Assembly (NCBI GenBank): GCA_003695865.1
Contig: RFGQ01000332.1
Span: 1-15,047, forward strand
DNA length: 15,047 nt
Source: Gemmatimonadota bacterium
Lineage (GTDB): Bacteria; Gemmatimonadota; Gemmatimonadetes; Longimicrobiales; Gaopeijiaceae
Direction of reading: 5' to 3'
How positions within the stretch are numbered: the first letter of the stretch is position 1; the number at the start of each line of letters is the position of its first letter. The translations under genes and the position numbers were made by a program. The notes beneath the pieces are model-generated. The model did not search any database and was not told the origin of the DNA. It saw only the letters and a list, made by a program, of their open reading frames with translations. Below are positions 1 through 6,862 of the stretch, one piece after another.

Positions 1-1843
1 GCCCCCCGTCCCGATCGGCCGGACCGACCAGCACGATCTCGGCCGGTCCGGCGGCGAGCGCGTCGGCCACCGTGAGCAGGCGCCCGAAGGCGGTCGGCCA
101 GCGCTCCAGCGACGCGGCCTCGAGGGCGAGGGCCCGGCGCGCGCGCGCCTCCCATTCGGGCCGGCCGAACAGGCGCCCGCCGCGCACCAGAAGTTCGACG
201 GCCAGGGCCGTGCCCGAGGGCTGGGCGCCGTCCTGCACGTCGCGCGGCCGCACCACGAGGGTTTCCGCGTCGGCCGCCGTGTCGTGAAACGCGCCGGTGG
301 GGTCGTCGCCGAAGCGCTCGAGCATCACCTCGATCAGGGCGCGCGCCTCCTCGAGCCAGCGTGGCTCCAGCGTCGCTTCGTGCAGCGAGATCAGCGCGTT
401 GCCGAGCGCGGCGTAATCTTCGAGGACGGCGTCGGCGGCCGTGTGCCCGTCGATCCACACGCGCCGGGGCGGGCGCTCGGCGAAGGGGCCGGCCAGCAGA
501 AACCGCGCGGCGCGGGCGGCGGCCTCGACGTAGTCGGTGCGCGCGAACGCCCCGCCCACCTCGGCGAGGGCCCGGATCGTCAGCGCGTTCCACGACACGA
601 TCACCTTCTCGTCTCGGAAGGGCTGCGGCCGTTGTGCGCGCACTTCGAGAAGCCGCGTGCGCGCCCGCTCGAGCGCGCGCCCGGCCTCGCCGACGTCGAG
701 GCCCGCTTCGGCCGCCGCCGCTTCGAGCGGCTGGGGCCTGTGCAGGATCGAGCGGCCCTCGAAGTTGCCGCCGGCCCGCACGCCCCAGGCGGCGAGCGCG
801 ATCCGCCGCGCGGCCTCGTCGCCGGCGAGCGCGTCGCCGATCTCGTCGGGCGTCCACAGGTAGAACCGCCCCTCCTCGCCCTCGGAGTCGGCGTCGCGGG
901 CCGCGAAGAACCCACCTGCGGCGTGGCGGAGGTCGGCCAGCACGTAGTCGAGGGTGCGCTCGGCGACCGCGCGCCAGCGGGAGGTGCCGTCGATCCGGGC
1001 AGCGAGCCCGTAGACCCGCGCCAGGAGCGCGTTGTCGTAGAGCATCTTCTCGAAGTGCGGCACCAGCCAGGCAGTGTCGACCGTGTAGCGGTGGAAGCCG
1101 CCGGCCAGGTGGTCGTGGATCCCTCCCGCGGCCATCCGGTCGAGCGTGTTGGCCACGGCGGGGGGGACCCCGCCGCCCCGCCGCCGCGCCCGCACGAGCA
1201 GAAACTCGAGCGCAAGGGCCTGCGGGAATTTCGGCGCCCCGCCGAAGCCCCCGTGCACCGGGTCGAGCGAGGCGGTGAGCGCGGCCTCGGCGGGCTCGAC
1301 GAGCCCCGCCGGGTCGACATCGCCCGAGGGCTGCCGGGGCGCCAGGCTGCGCTCGAGCACGTCGAGCAGCTCGGCGGCGGCACGCTCGACCTCGTCGGGG
1401 CGCTGCCGGTAGGCGTCGGATACGGCCCGCAGCACCTGGCGGAACGAGGGAACACCGTGCCGCGGTTGGGGCGGGAAGTACGTGCCCCCGTAGTAGGGGC
1501 GCCCGTCGGGCGTGAGGAACACCGTGAGCGGCCAGCCGCCGTGCCCCGTGAGCGCCTGTACGGCACGCATGTACACGGCGTCGACATCGGGACGCTCTTC
1601 GCGGTCGACCTTCACGCACACGAAGCGCTCGTTCATCAGCGCCGCCGTCTCGGGGTCGTCGAACGACTCGCGCTCCATCACGTGACACCAATGGCAGGCC
1701 GAGTAGCCGATGGACACCAACAGCGGACGGTCCTCCGCGCGGGCCCGGGCGAAGGCTTCGGCTCCCCACGGAAGCCAGTCGACGGGGTTGTGCGCGTGCT
1801 GGCGCAGGTATGGGCTCGTGGCGTCGGCGAGGCGGTTGGTCAT
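1..1843 (-). CDS. DUF255 / YyaL-type thioredoxin-fold protein (C-terminus cut by window edge)
   Basis: Translating the minus strand from the ATG at 1843 gives 614 codons with no stop, so the C-terminus lies beyond the left edge; family members are usually near 680-700 aa. The first ~160 residues are a thioredoxin-like domain with the family's hallmark GYSACHWCH (residues 46-54, a C50-H-W-C53 redox-type motif), VKVDREERPD (77-86) and GHGGWPLTVFLTPD (100-113). The rest resembles an alpha/alpha six-hairpin fold, including the family motifs GGAPKFP and PHFEKMLYDNALL (around 262-274). This is the bacterial relative of eukaryotic SPATA20; its biochemical role is not settled, and I would not call it a nucleoside or sugar enzyme. 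No Shine-Dalgarno sequence precedes the ATG, and a -10-like box ends 5 bases before it. The long open frames on the opposite strand here are composition shadows. Family assignment is secure. Confidence 0.95.
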   Translation of the reverse strand, partial: MTNRLADATSPYLRQHAHNPVDWLPWGAEAFARARAEDRPLLVSIGYSACHWCHVMERESFDDPETAALMNERFVCVKVDREERPDVDAVYMRAVQALTGHGGWPLTVFLTPDGRPYYGGTYFPPQPRHGVPSFRQVLRAVSDAYRQRPDEVERAAAELLDVLERSLAPRQPSGDVDPAGLVEPAEAALTASLDPVHGGFGGAPKFPQALALEFLLVRARRRGGGVPPAVANTLDRMAAGGIHDHLAGGFHRYTVDTAWLVPHFEKMLYDNALLARVYGLAARIDGTSRWRAVAERTLDYVLADLRHAAGGFFAARDADSEGEEGRFYLWTPDEIGDALAGDEAARRIALAAWGVRAGGNFEGRSILHRPQPLEAAAAEAGLDVGEAGRALERARTRLLEVRAQRPQPFRDEKVIVSWNALTIRALAEVGGAFARTDYVEAAARAARFLLAGPFAERPPRRVWIDGHTAADAVLEDYAALGNALISLHEATLEPRWLEEARALIEVMLERFGDDPTGAFHDTAADAETLVVRPRDVQDGAQPSGTALAVELLVRGGRLFGRPEWEARARRALALEAASLERWPTAFGRLLTVADALAAGPAEIVLVGPADRDGG

Positions 1844-1848
1844 GGATG

Positions 1849-1877
1849 AGCCTAGCCGCGCTCGCCGTGGCGGACCA
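1849..1877 (-). promoter_or_regulatory. Candidate promoter of the DUF255 gene, possibly leaderless
   Basis: On the minus strand TGGTCC (1877-1872), a 17-base spacer and TAGGCT (1854-1849) lie directly before the gene. Only five bases (CATCC) separate the -10-like box from the ATG at 1843, so a start site at normal spacing would fall on or next to the A of the ATG. No Shine-Dalgarno sequence is visible, which agrees with a leaderless message. The -35 match is weak, so this is an inference. Confidence 0.4.
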
Positions 1878-1935
1878 GGGCGACCCGAGGGCGGGGGTGC
1901 GCCCTGAGGGGTCGTCGAGGATGACCACTCCGAGG

Positions 1936-1965
1936 TGGACCGCCGTATGCGGTCGTTCCTATCTT
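1936..1965 (+). promoter_or_regulatory. Candidate promoter for the 2051-4712 operon
   Basis: TGGACC (1936-1941), an 18-base spacer and TATCTT (1960-1965) resemble a sigma-70-type promoter and closely match the two better examples at 6836 and 14054. Transcription would begin near 1972, leaving a leader of about 80 bases before the GTG at 2051. The rest of the 1844-2050 gap shows only a 6-bp stem (AGGGCG 1888-1893 / CGCCCT 1900-1905) and no gene I can support. Confidence 0.4.
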
Positions 1966-2050
1966 GGGAACACCCGTTTCTCGGCCGCGGCCCCGCCGGA
2001 CGGGTCCTGCCGGGCCGCCGCCCTCCACCCGGGGAGGAACTGGAAACCCG

Positions 2051-2317
2051 GTGCTTCCGGTATACGTACGGGTCGCGGGCGCACTGCTGCGGCGGCCCAC
2101 GCTCGTTCCGCTGGCGCTCCGCACGGCGTGGGTGTTTCGTGCGAGGGGGTGGTATCGCAGGCCTCCCTTCCTGCCTCTCCCACCACGTGCCTACGTTCGC
2201 TGGCGGCTCGAGACGGCCTACGGGCGGCCCGACGCGCTTCCGCCGACCGAGGAGTTGGCGCGGTATCTGAAGTGGGCGGCGCGAATGCGCCGGGGCATGC
2301 GAGCCAGGAGTGAGTGA
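2051..2317 (+). CDS. Small Arg-rich protein of unknown function
   Basis: This is an 88-residue protein from the GTG at 2051, preceded by GGGGAGGA (2031-2038); the spacing of about 12 is rather long. The frame stays open upstream to a TTG at 1964, but that extension is proline/arginine-rich with no RBS. The protein is strongly basic, with the segments RGWYRRPPFLPLPP (32-45) and YVRWRLETAYG (48-58). The WYRRPPFLPLP / YxRWRLxTAYG pattern looks like a small conserved family I have an impression of from high-GC bacteria, but I cannot name it. There is no signal peptide; residues 5-30 are moderately hydrophobic but broken by arginines, so membrane-surface association is possible. Its stop overlaps the next gene's start (TGATG at 2315-2319), which supports it as real and cotranscribed. 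No function is claimed. Confidence 0.7.
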   Translation: MLPVYVRVAGALLRRPTLVPLALRTAWVFRARGWYRRPPFLPLPPRAYVRWRLETAYGRPDALPPTEELARYLKWAARMRRGMRARSE

Positions 2318-2691
2318 TGGGCAAGATCTTCCTGCTGCTGATCTTCGCGCTCGGCGCCGCCCTGTATTTTCCTTCGAGCCGGCAGGTGGTCTTCGAGAAG
2401 GCGGCGCCGGTGCTCGACCCGGTCCTGCGCTGGTCGGCCAAGGGGGAGATGCGCGAGATCGTGCGCGACCTCGAGCAGTACGACGCCATCCACCGCAAGC
2501 TCCCGACCCCGCGCGAGTGGGACGCCTGGCTCGCCGAAAACTTCCAGGGCGACGGGGCGCGGGACCCGTGGGGCACCGTGTACCAGTACCGCGTCTGGCG
2601 GGACTCCTTCTGGGTGTCCTCGGCCGGTCCCGACCGGCAGCCCGGCACGAGCGACGACTTCCGCCTCTTCGAGCTGCGGTCGAGGCATTGA
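2317..2691 (+). CDS. Membrane-anchored protein with a GspG-like C-terminal segment
   Basis: The start is the ATG at 2317, with AGGAG at 2306-2310 and 6-base spacing; a GTG one codon earlier is also in frame. The 124-aa product has a short N-terminal hydrophobic segment (residues 3-18, FLLLIFALGAALYF) and then a soluble domain. The C-terminal part reads RDPWGTVYQY (82-91) followed by WVSSAGPDRQPGTSDD (99-114), which is the DPWG...SxGPDGxxGTxDD pattern of type II secretion major pseudopilins (GspG), where the acidic loop binds calcium. The prepilin peptidase site (G/FTxxE before the helix) is absent, and no secretion genes are nearby. It is therefore better described as a pseudopilin-like anchored protein than as a true pseudopilin. 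Function unknown. Confidence 0.75.
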   Translation: MGKIFLLLIFALGAALYFPSSRQVVFEKAAPVLDPVLRWSAKGEMREIVRDLEQYDAIHRKLPTPREWDAWLAENFQGDGARDPWGTVYQYRVWRDSFWVSSAGPDRQPGTSDDFRLFELRSRH

Positions 2692-2763
2692 GCCCCTCTC
2701 GTCGGGTTGCGCGTCGCTCGGGCGCACGCGCGCGTCGGCCCGTGCGCGGCCGGAGCGCCTGAC

Positions 2764-3444
2764 GTGGAAGCCCTCTTCGCCGACCTGACCGACGCGATCG
2801 CGGCGTACGGCCCGCTCGCCGTATTCGCCATGACGCTGGTCGAGACCGGCTTTCTGGTGGGCCTGCTTCTGCCGGCGGGCCCCACGATCGTGCTGGCGAC
2901 CGTGCTCGCGGTCGAGGGAAACTTCGCCTGGGAGCTCGTCGCGCTGTGCACGGCCCTGGGCGGCTTCTGCGGTGACCAGATCGGCTTCGTCCTGGGCCGC
3001 CGGGCCGGCCGGCGCGTGCTCGAGGGCAAGGGTGTGTTCGCGCGGCGGGCCCGCCGTCACCGGGATGCCGCCGAAGAGATCTTCGGCCGGCATGCGATCG
3101 TCGCCGTGAGCTTCGCGCGGTTGATCTCGTTCGTGCGCACCCTCATGCCGGTCGCTGCGGGCACCTCGCACATGACCTACCGGCGCTTCGTCGCCTACGA
3201 CCTGCTCGGCGTGGCCGTGTGGGCTTCGGCCCACATCGCCGTGGGGCTGGCCGCCGGCGAGAGCTGGCGACGGGTGGCCCGCTTGATGGGCGTCGGCTGG
3301 GCTGTACTGTTCGCCGGCGCCGCGGCCGTCGTGTGGTGGCTGGTCAAGCGACGGCTGGCCGCGCGGCGTGTGCGAACCCGCCGGGCACGTCCGGCCTCGA
3401 TGGATCGCGCTCGCAGCTCTCGCACGGAGGACGAGTCCGCTTGA
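2764..3444 (+). CDS. DedA-family (VTT/SNARE-associated domain) membrane protein
   Basis: The chosen start is the GTG at 2764, with GGAG at 2752-2755; the open frame extends back to 2707 but that part is a run of arginine and alanine unlike DedA N-termini. The 226-aa product has the DedA layout: an N-terminal membrane helix, a re-entrant loop region, GDQIGFVLGRRAG (70-82) with the conserved membrane-embedded Asp71, then FARLISFVRT (117-126) with the paired arginines R119 and R125 and MPVAAGTSHMTYRRF, ending in two hydrophobic helices and an Arg-rich cytoplasmic tail. DedA/VTT proteins act in polyprenyl-phosphate or phospholipid translocation and membrane-potential homeostasis. Two conserved features differ. 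The usual Pro-Gly-Asp/Glu after the first helix is PAGPT here (37-41), and the Pro-Gly between the paired arginines is Ser-Phe. The gene overlaps the next by four bases (TTGA). Confidence 0.9.
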   Translation: MEALFADLTDAIAAYGPLAVFAMTLVETGFLVGLLLPAGPTIVLATVLAVEGNFAWELVALCTALGGFCGDQIGFVLGRRAGRRVLEGKGVFARRARRHRDAAEEIFGRHAIVAVSFARLISFVRTLMPVAAGTSHMTYRRFVAYDLLGVAVWASAHIAVGLAAGESWRRVARLMGVGWAVLFAGAAAVVWWLVKRRLAARRVRTRRARPASMDRARSSRTEDESA

Positions 3445-4712
3445 TTTCGGTTGCGCTCACCGGCAATGCGGCGTCTGGAAAGTCGACGGTCGCCGACCTG
3501 TGGCGCCGCGCCGGCGTGCCGGTCGTGGGAGCCGACGACCTGGCGCGGCAGGTCGTCGAACCCGGCACGCCCGGGCTCGACGCCTTGGTCGCGGCGTTCG
3601 GCCGTGACGTGTTGGCCGACGACGGCTCGCTCGACCGCGCCCGCCTGCGTGCTCGCGTGCTCGACGACGACGAGGCCCGGCGTGTGCTCGAAGCGATCCT
3701 GCATCCGCGCATTCAGACGGCGCGCGACCGGTGGATGCGTGCCCGCTGGGCCGAGGGTGCGCCTCTGGTCGTGTCGGAGATTCCGCTGCTCTTCGAAATC
3801 GGGGCCGAGGGCGAGTTCGACGCCGTGGTCCTGGTCGACGCGCCCGAGGCGCTCCGTCTGCGGCGGCTGGTCGAGCGGGGGCTGTCCGAGGCGGAGGCGC
3901 GCTCGCTCATGGCCGCGCAGATGGACGCCTCACACAAGCGGGCACGCGCCGACTTCGTCATCGACAACGCCGGAACTCGCGAGGCCTTGGCTCGCGAGGC
4001 CGAGCGCGTCTTGCGGACGCTGCGGGATCTTCCCGAGCGGGCCGGCCCTCGAGAAGGATGGATGAGGCTCGACCTCCACATGCACACCGCGGCCTCGTTC
4101 GATTGCCTGTCCGACCCCGACGCCGTGCTGGCCCGCGCGCTCGAGCGCGGCATGGGGCGCATTGCCGTGACGGACCACAACGAGCTTCGCGCGGCGCTCG
4201 AACTGCATGGCAGACACCCCGACCTCGTGATTCCCGGGGAAGAGGTGAAGACCGCCGAAGGCATCGACGTGATCGGGCTCTACCTGCGGGAGGCGATTCC
4301 CAAGGGGACGCCGGCCGCCGAAGTGTGCGCACGGGTCCGTGAGCAGGGTGGGCTCGTGTACCTGCCGCACCCGTTCGCGCGCGGCAAGGGCGGGTCGGGG
4401 CGCCACGCCGAGGCGCTCGCCGACCGGCTCGACATCGTCGAGGTCTTCAACGCCCGTCTGCATCCCGGCCATCTGAACGAGCCCGCCGAGACGTTCGCCG
4501 AGCGGCACGGGCTGGTCCGGGCGGCGGGGTCCGACGCGCACACGGTCGGCGAAGTCGCGGGCGCCTGGGTGGAGGTGCCCCGGCATCCCAACGAGCCGCA
4601 GGCGTTGCTGGAGGCGCTGCGACTGGCGCGGGTGCGTGGCCGCACGACGCCGTGGGCCGTGCACCTCGCCTCAACCTGGGCCAAGGTGCGCAAGCGCCTG
4701 CCCGGGGGCTGA
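3441..4712 (+). CDS. coaE: Dephospho-CoA kinase fused in frame to a PHP-domain phosphoesterase
   Basis: The start is the TTG at 3441, overlapping the dedA stop, with GGAGGA at 3426-3431. Residues 1-207 form a full-length dephospho-CoA kinase, the last step of CoA synthesis: P-loop GNAASGKST (8-16), GADDLARQVV with the conserved acid near D33, LHPRI, and SEIPLLFE. With no stop codon the frame continues at the ATG at 4062 (residue 208) into a 216-residue PHP domain with every metal motif: DLHMHT (H213, H215), TDHNE (D245, H246), GEE (E267/E268), LPHPF (H310) and GSDAHT (D365, H367). PHP proteins of this size are metal-dependent phosphoesterases acting on nucleotides or phosphorylated sugars; the substrate here is unknown. 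AAGGA at 4054-4058 lies just before the internal ATG, so the PHP part could also be made separately. Each half matches the normal size of a free-standing protein, with no linker. A one-base sequence error near 4000-4060 could also create this fusion. Confidence 0.88.
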   Translation: MISVALTGNAASGKSTVADLWRRAGVPVVGADDLARQVVEPGTPGLDALVAAFGRDVLADDGSLDRARLRARVLDDDEARRVLEAILHPRIQTARDRWMRARWAEGAPLVVSEIPLLFEIGAEGEFDAVVLVDAPEALRLRRLVERGLSEAEARSLMAAQMDASHKRARADFVIDNAGTREALAREAERVLRTLRDLPERAGPREGWMRLDLHMHTAASFDCLSDPDAVLARALERGMGRIAVTDHNELRAALELHGRHPDLVIPGEEVKTAEGIDVIGLYLREAIPKGTPAAEVCARVREQGGLVYLPHPFARGKGGSGRHAEALADRLDIVEVFNARLHPGHLNEPAETFAERHGLVRAAGSDAHTVGEVAGAWVEVPRHPNEPQALLEALRLARVRGRTTPWAVHLASTWAKVRKRLPGG

Positions 4713-4721
4713 GCACGAGGG

Positions 4722-4746
4722 GAACCCGGCCGCCCGGCCGGGGTTC
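4722..4746 (+). terminator. GC hairpin after the coaE-PHP gene, possible terminator
   Basis: GAACCC (4722-4727) pairs with GGGTTC (4741-4746), and GGCC (4728-4731) with GGCC (4736-4739), with one bulged G at 4740 and a four-base loop. It begins 10 bases after the stop codon. There is no T tract downstream, so it could be a weak terminator, a pause site or an mRNA 3'-end stabiliser rather than a classic intrinsic terminator. The 121-base gap that follows shows no clear promoter, though another 6-bp GC stem (4800-4816) lies just ahead of the next gene. Confidence 0.4.
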
Positions 4747-4833
4747 GCCGCTGGCGAAAGCCGCCGCGTTGGGGGCGCCCGAGACCTCGGACGCACACGC
4801 CCGCCCCCGGGGCGGGGCCACAGAGCCGGAGAC

Positions 4834-5931
4834 ATGGACGTTTCGAACGATCGACAGAAGGCCCTCGAGCGCGTGCTCGAGGCGCTCGAGCGCGCGGAGT
4901 GCGTGCTGCTCACGACCCACATCAACGCGGACGGGGACGGTTGCGGGTCGGAGGTGGCCGCCGCGGCCTGGCTGCGCGCAAGGGGCACGCCGGCCTGGAT
5001 CGTAAACCCGACGCCCTATCCCGACACCTACCGCTTCCTGGTGCCCGACCCGGCGTGGGTGATCGACGCCGCCGGGCCCGACGTCCGCCGGGTGGCCGGA
5101 GAGGCCGACACGGCGCTCGTGCTCGACACCGGTGAGGTGCCCCGCATCGGACGCGTCAAGCCGCTGACCGACGGCAAGGTGATCGTCGTCGTCGACCACC
5201 ACCCGCCCGGCGAGCGGCCGATCGAAGGCGTCGAGCTGCGGGCGCCCGAGGCGTGCGCGACCGGTGAGCTCGTGCACGACCTCATCCGCCTCGCCGGCGG
5301 ACCCTGGCCGCGCGCGGCCGTCGACGCCCTCTACGTCGCGGTGCTGACCGACACGGGCGGCTTTCGCTTCAGCAACGCCACGGCGGCCTGCCACCGCGTG
5401 ACGGCCGACCTGATCGAGCGGGGGGCGGACCCCGAACGTCTCTACCGCGAGGTCTATGGCTCGCTTCCGCTGAATCGGCTGCGCCTGCTGCGGCACGCGC
5501 TGGCCACCCTCGAGGTCGACGACGAGGGCCGGGTGGCCTGGATGACGGTGCCCCCCGACGCCTTCCAGGCGCTCGAGCTCGTGCCCGAAGACCTCGAGGG
5601 CATCGTCGACTACCCCCGCGCGGTCGAAGGCGTGGAGGTGGGGCTGCTCTTCCGCACCACCGTAGGGGGCGGCACCAAGGTTTCGTTCCGCTCCAACGGC
5701 GAGGTCGACGTGAACGCGCTCGCGCGCCAGTTTGGAGGCGGAGGACACGTGCGGGCGGCGGGTGCGCTCATCGAAGGGCCTCTCGAAGAGGTGCGCCCCC
5801 GTGTGATCGAGGCGACCCGGCGCGCCGTACGCGAGACCCTGGGACCGGTGGCTCGGGCGGCGGCTCGGCGGGAGCCGGAGCCCGGGCCGGTCGAAGCCGG
5901 CTCGCCACCGAGGAAGGACGACGAACCGTGA
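4834..5931 (+). CDS. nrnA: DHH-family phosphoesterase, NrnA-like (nanoRNase / pAp phosphatase)
   Basis: The ATG at 4834 gives 365 aa; GGAG at 4828-4831 sits unusually close. All DHH/DHHA1 motifs are visible: HINADGDGCGSE (29-40, metal ligands H29, D33, D35), LVLDTGE (motif II), VVVDHHPPG (the DHH itself), TDTGGFRFSN (motif IV), and the C-terminal DHHA1 motif FGGGGHVRAAGA. This is the arrangement of bacterial NrnA proteins, which degrade 2-5 nt RNA fragments to mononucleotides and dephosphorylate pAp from sulfur assimilation; a close alternative is a cyclic-dinucleotide (pGpG/pApA) phosphodiesterase of the same family. The protein is cytoplasmic, with no membrane or GGDEF part. About 35 extra residues at the C-terminus are Arg, Pro and acidic-rich and probably disordered. 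It overlaps the next gene by four bases (GTGA), forming a three-gene unit with it and fur. Confidence 0.88.
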   Translation: MDVSNDRQKALERVLEALERAECVLLTTHINADGDGCGSEVAAAAWLRARGTPAWIVNPTPYPDTYRFLVPDPAWVIDAAGPDVRRVAGEADTALVLDTGEVPRIGRVKPLTDGKVIVVVDHHPPGERPIEGVELRAPEACATGELVHDLIRLAGGPWPRAAVDALYVAVLTDTGGFRFSNATAACHRVTADLIERGADPERLYREVYGSLPLNRLRLLRHALATLEVDDEGRVAWMTVPPDAFQALELVPEDLEGIVDYPRAVEGVEVGLLFRTTVGGGTKVSFRSNGEVDVNALARQFGGGGHVRAAGALIEGPLEEVRPRVIEATRRAVRETLGPVARAAARREPEPGPVEAGSPPRKDDEP

Positions 5932-6365
5932 CGCGACCCCGTGAGAAGCAGGCCGGCGAGGGCCCGGGCGTCCCCGAGGCGTTGCCCCGCGCGCTCCAGC
6001 GACTGGAGGCGGGAGTCGGGGCGGCCGAGATCGACGCGCTCTGGGTGTTCCCGCCGCTCGTGAAGGGCCGACGCGAATGGGGCCTGGTCGCCGCCGGGTG
6101 CTTTGCCGAGGGCGGGCTTCGCAGGTTGGTGACGGTCTCGTACCACGCGGAGCGAAGCGGGACGAATCTGGCCTTCGAGGCCGCGCTCCGCGAAGAGGGG
6201 CTGGCGCCGCCGGACCGGCTCCCGCGGGTGATGCAGGGGGTGGTGCGGCGGAGCAGCATCGACCTGGGTGAGCCACGGCTCGTCGAGGTCGGCGGACGCG
6301 ACGAGCGCTTCGCCGCGCTCCTGGCGGAGTTCGATTCCTCGCTGCTGGAGCCCGCCGAGCCATGA
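5928..6365 (+). CDS. Conserved-looking protein of unknown function
   Basis: The GTG at 5928 overlaps the upstream stop (GTGA), with AAGGA at 5914-5918. It encodes 145 residues ending in an ATGA overlap with fur. The N-terminal ~20 residues are low complexity, followed by a compact region with alternating hydrophobic stretches: IDALWVFPPLVKGRREWGL (35-53), LRRLVTVSYHAERSG (64-78), then PPDRLPRVMQGVVRRS and a final acidic helix-like tail. There are no membrane segments, no cysteine pair (a single Cys at residue 58) and no nucleotide-binding loop. I do not recognise the family. Tight sandwiching between nrnA and fur shows it is a real gene and translationally coupled. Fold guess: small alpha/beta; no function is claimed. 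Confidence 0.75.
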   Translation: MTRPREKQAGEGPGVPEALPRALQRLEAGVGAAEIDALWVFPPLVKGRREWGLVAAGCFAEGGLRRLVTVSYHAERSGTNLAFEAALREEGLAPPDRLPRVMQGVVRRSSIDLGEPRLVEVGGRDERFAALLAEFDSSLLEPAEP

Positions 6366-6862
6366 GCGCGCGTCCCGACACGGCGCCGTTTCGCCGACTG
6401 TTCGCGCGCTTCCTCAAGGAGCAGGGCCTGCCGGTCACGCACCAGCGGCTCGCGGTGGCCGACGCCGTCTTCGCCGCCGAGGGTCACCTCTCGGTCGACG
6501 ACATCGAGCGCTCGTTGAAGGATGCGGGCGAGCGTATCGGCAAGGCGACGATCTACCGCACGCTCGACCTGCTCGTGCGCTCGAACCTGGTCGACGAGCA
6601 CGACTTCGGCGAGGGCTTCAAGCGCTACGAGCACCGGCTTTCCGAACGGCCCATCCACGAGCATCTCATCTGCCAGCACTGCGGCGCCGTCACCGAGTTC
6701 GAAAGCACCGAGGTGCTGCGTATCGAGGCCACCGTGGCGCGCGAGTTCGGCTTCCGGCCGGTGCGACACAAGCTGGCGATCTACGGCCTCTGCGCGGCGT
6801 GCCAGGAAAAGGGCGTCACGGTCACGCCCGAAGGGTTGACCTGCCCGATCGAGACGGTGTAG
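6362..6862 (+). CDS. Fur-family metal-responsive transcriptional regulator
   Basis: The ATG at 6362 overlaps the previous stop (ATGA); GGAG lies at 6347-6350. The 166-aa product has the Fur layout: a winged-helix domain with VTHQRLAVADAVF (25-37) and the recognition helix region KATIYRTLDLLV (61-72), then a dimerisation/metal domain with the structural zinc cysteines C104-x2-C107 (CQHCG) and C144-x2-C147 (CAAC). Probable regulatory metal ligands include H42, H99, E100, H101, E112 and H136. In the E. coli Fur numbering I align by eye, the site-1 His87 position is Ile98 here, so metal preference (Fe, Zn or Mn) cannot be assigned with confidence. A 20-residue tail follows the last CxxC. Its 3' end contains the promoter for the arginine decarboxylase. 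Whether it regulates its neighbours is unknown; I saw no classic AT-rich Fur box. Confidence 0.92.
   Translation: MSARPDTAPFRRLFARFLKEQGLPVTHQRLAVADAVFAAEGHLSVDDIERSLKDAGERIGKATIYRTLDLLVRSNLVDEHDFGEGFKRYEHRLSERPIHEHLICQHCGAVTEFESTEVLRIEATVAREFGFRPVRHKLAIYGLCAACQEKGVTVTPEGLTCPIETV

Noticed and set aside
284..1849. A 521-codon plus-strand open frame across the DUF255 gene
   Set aside because: It has no family resemblance and lies exactly antisense to a protein with clear GYSACHWCH, GHGGWP and HFEKMLYDN motifs; it is a GC-composition shadow.
2058..2072. AT-richer palindromic patch (GGTATACGTACGGG) near the start of the small protein gene
   Set aside because: Too short and single-copy, and lying inside the coding region; no operator partner or known site recognised.
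4860..4900. Repeated CTCGAG / GCTCGAGCG words here and throughout the window
   Set aside because: They fall in frame as Leu-Glu and Glu-Arg codons in helical segments and reflect codon preference rather than a repeat element or binding-site array.
4447..6438. A 663-codon minus-strand frame over nrnA and the unknown gene
   Set aside because: No recognisable domain; the plus-strand genes have full motif sets and coupled starts.
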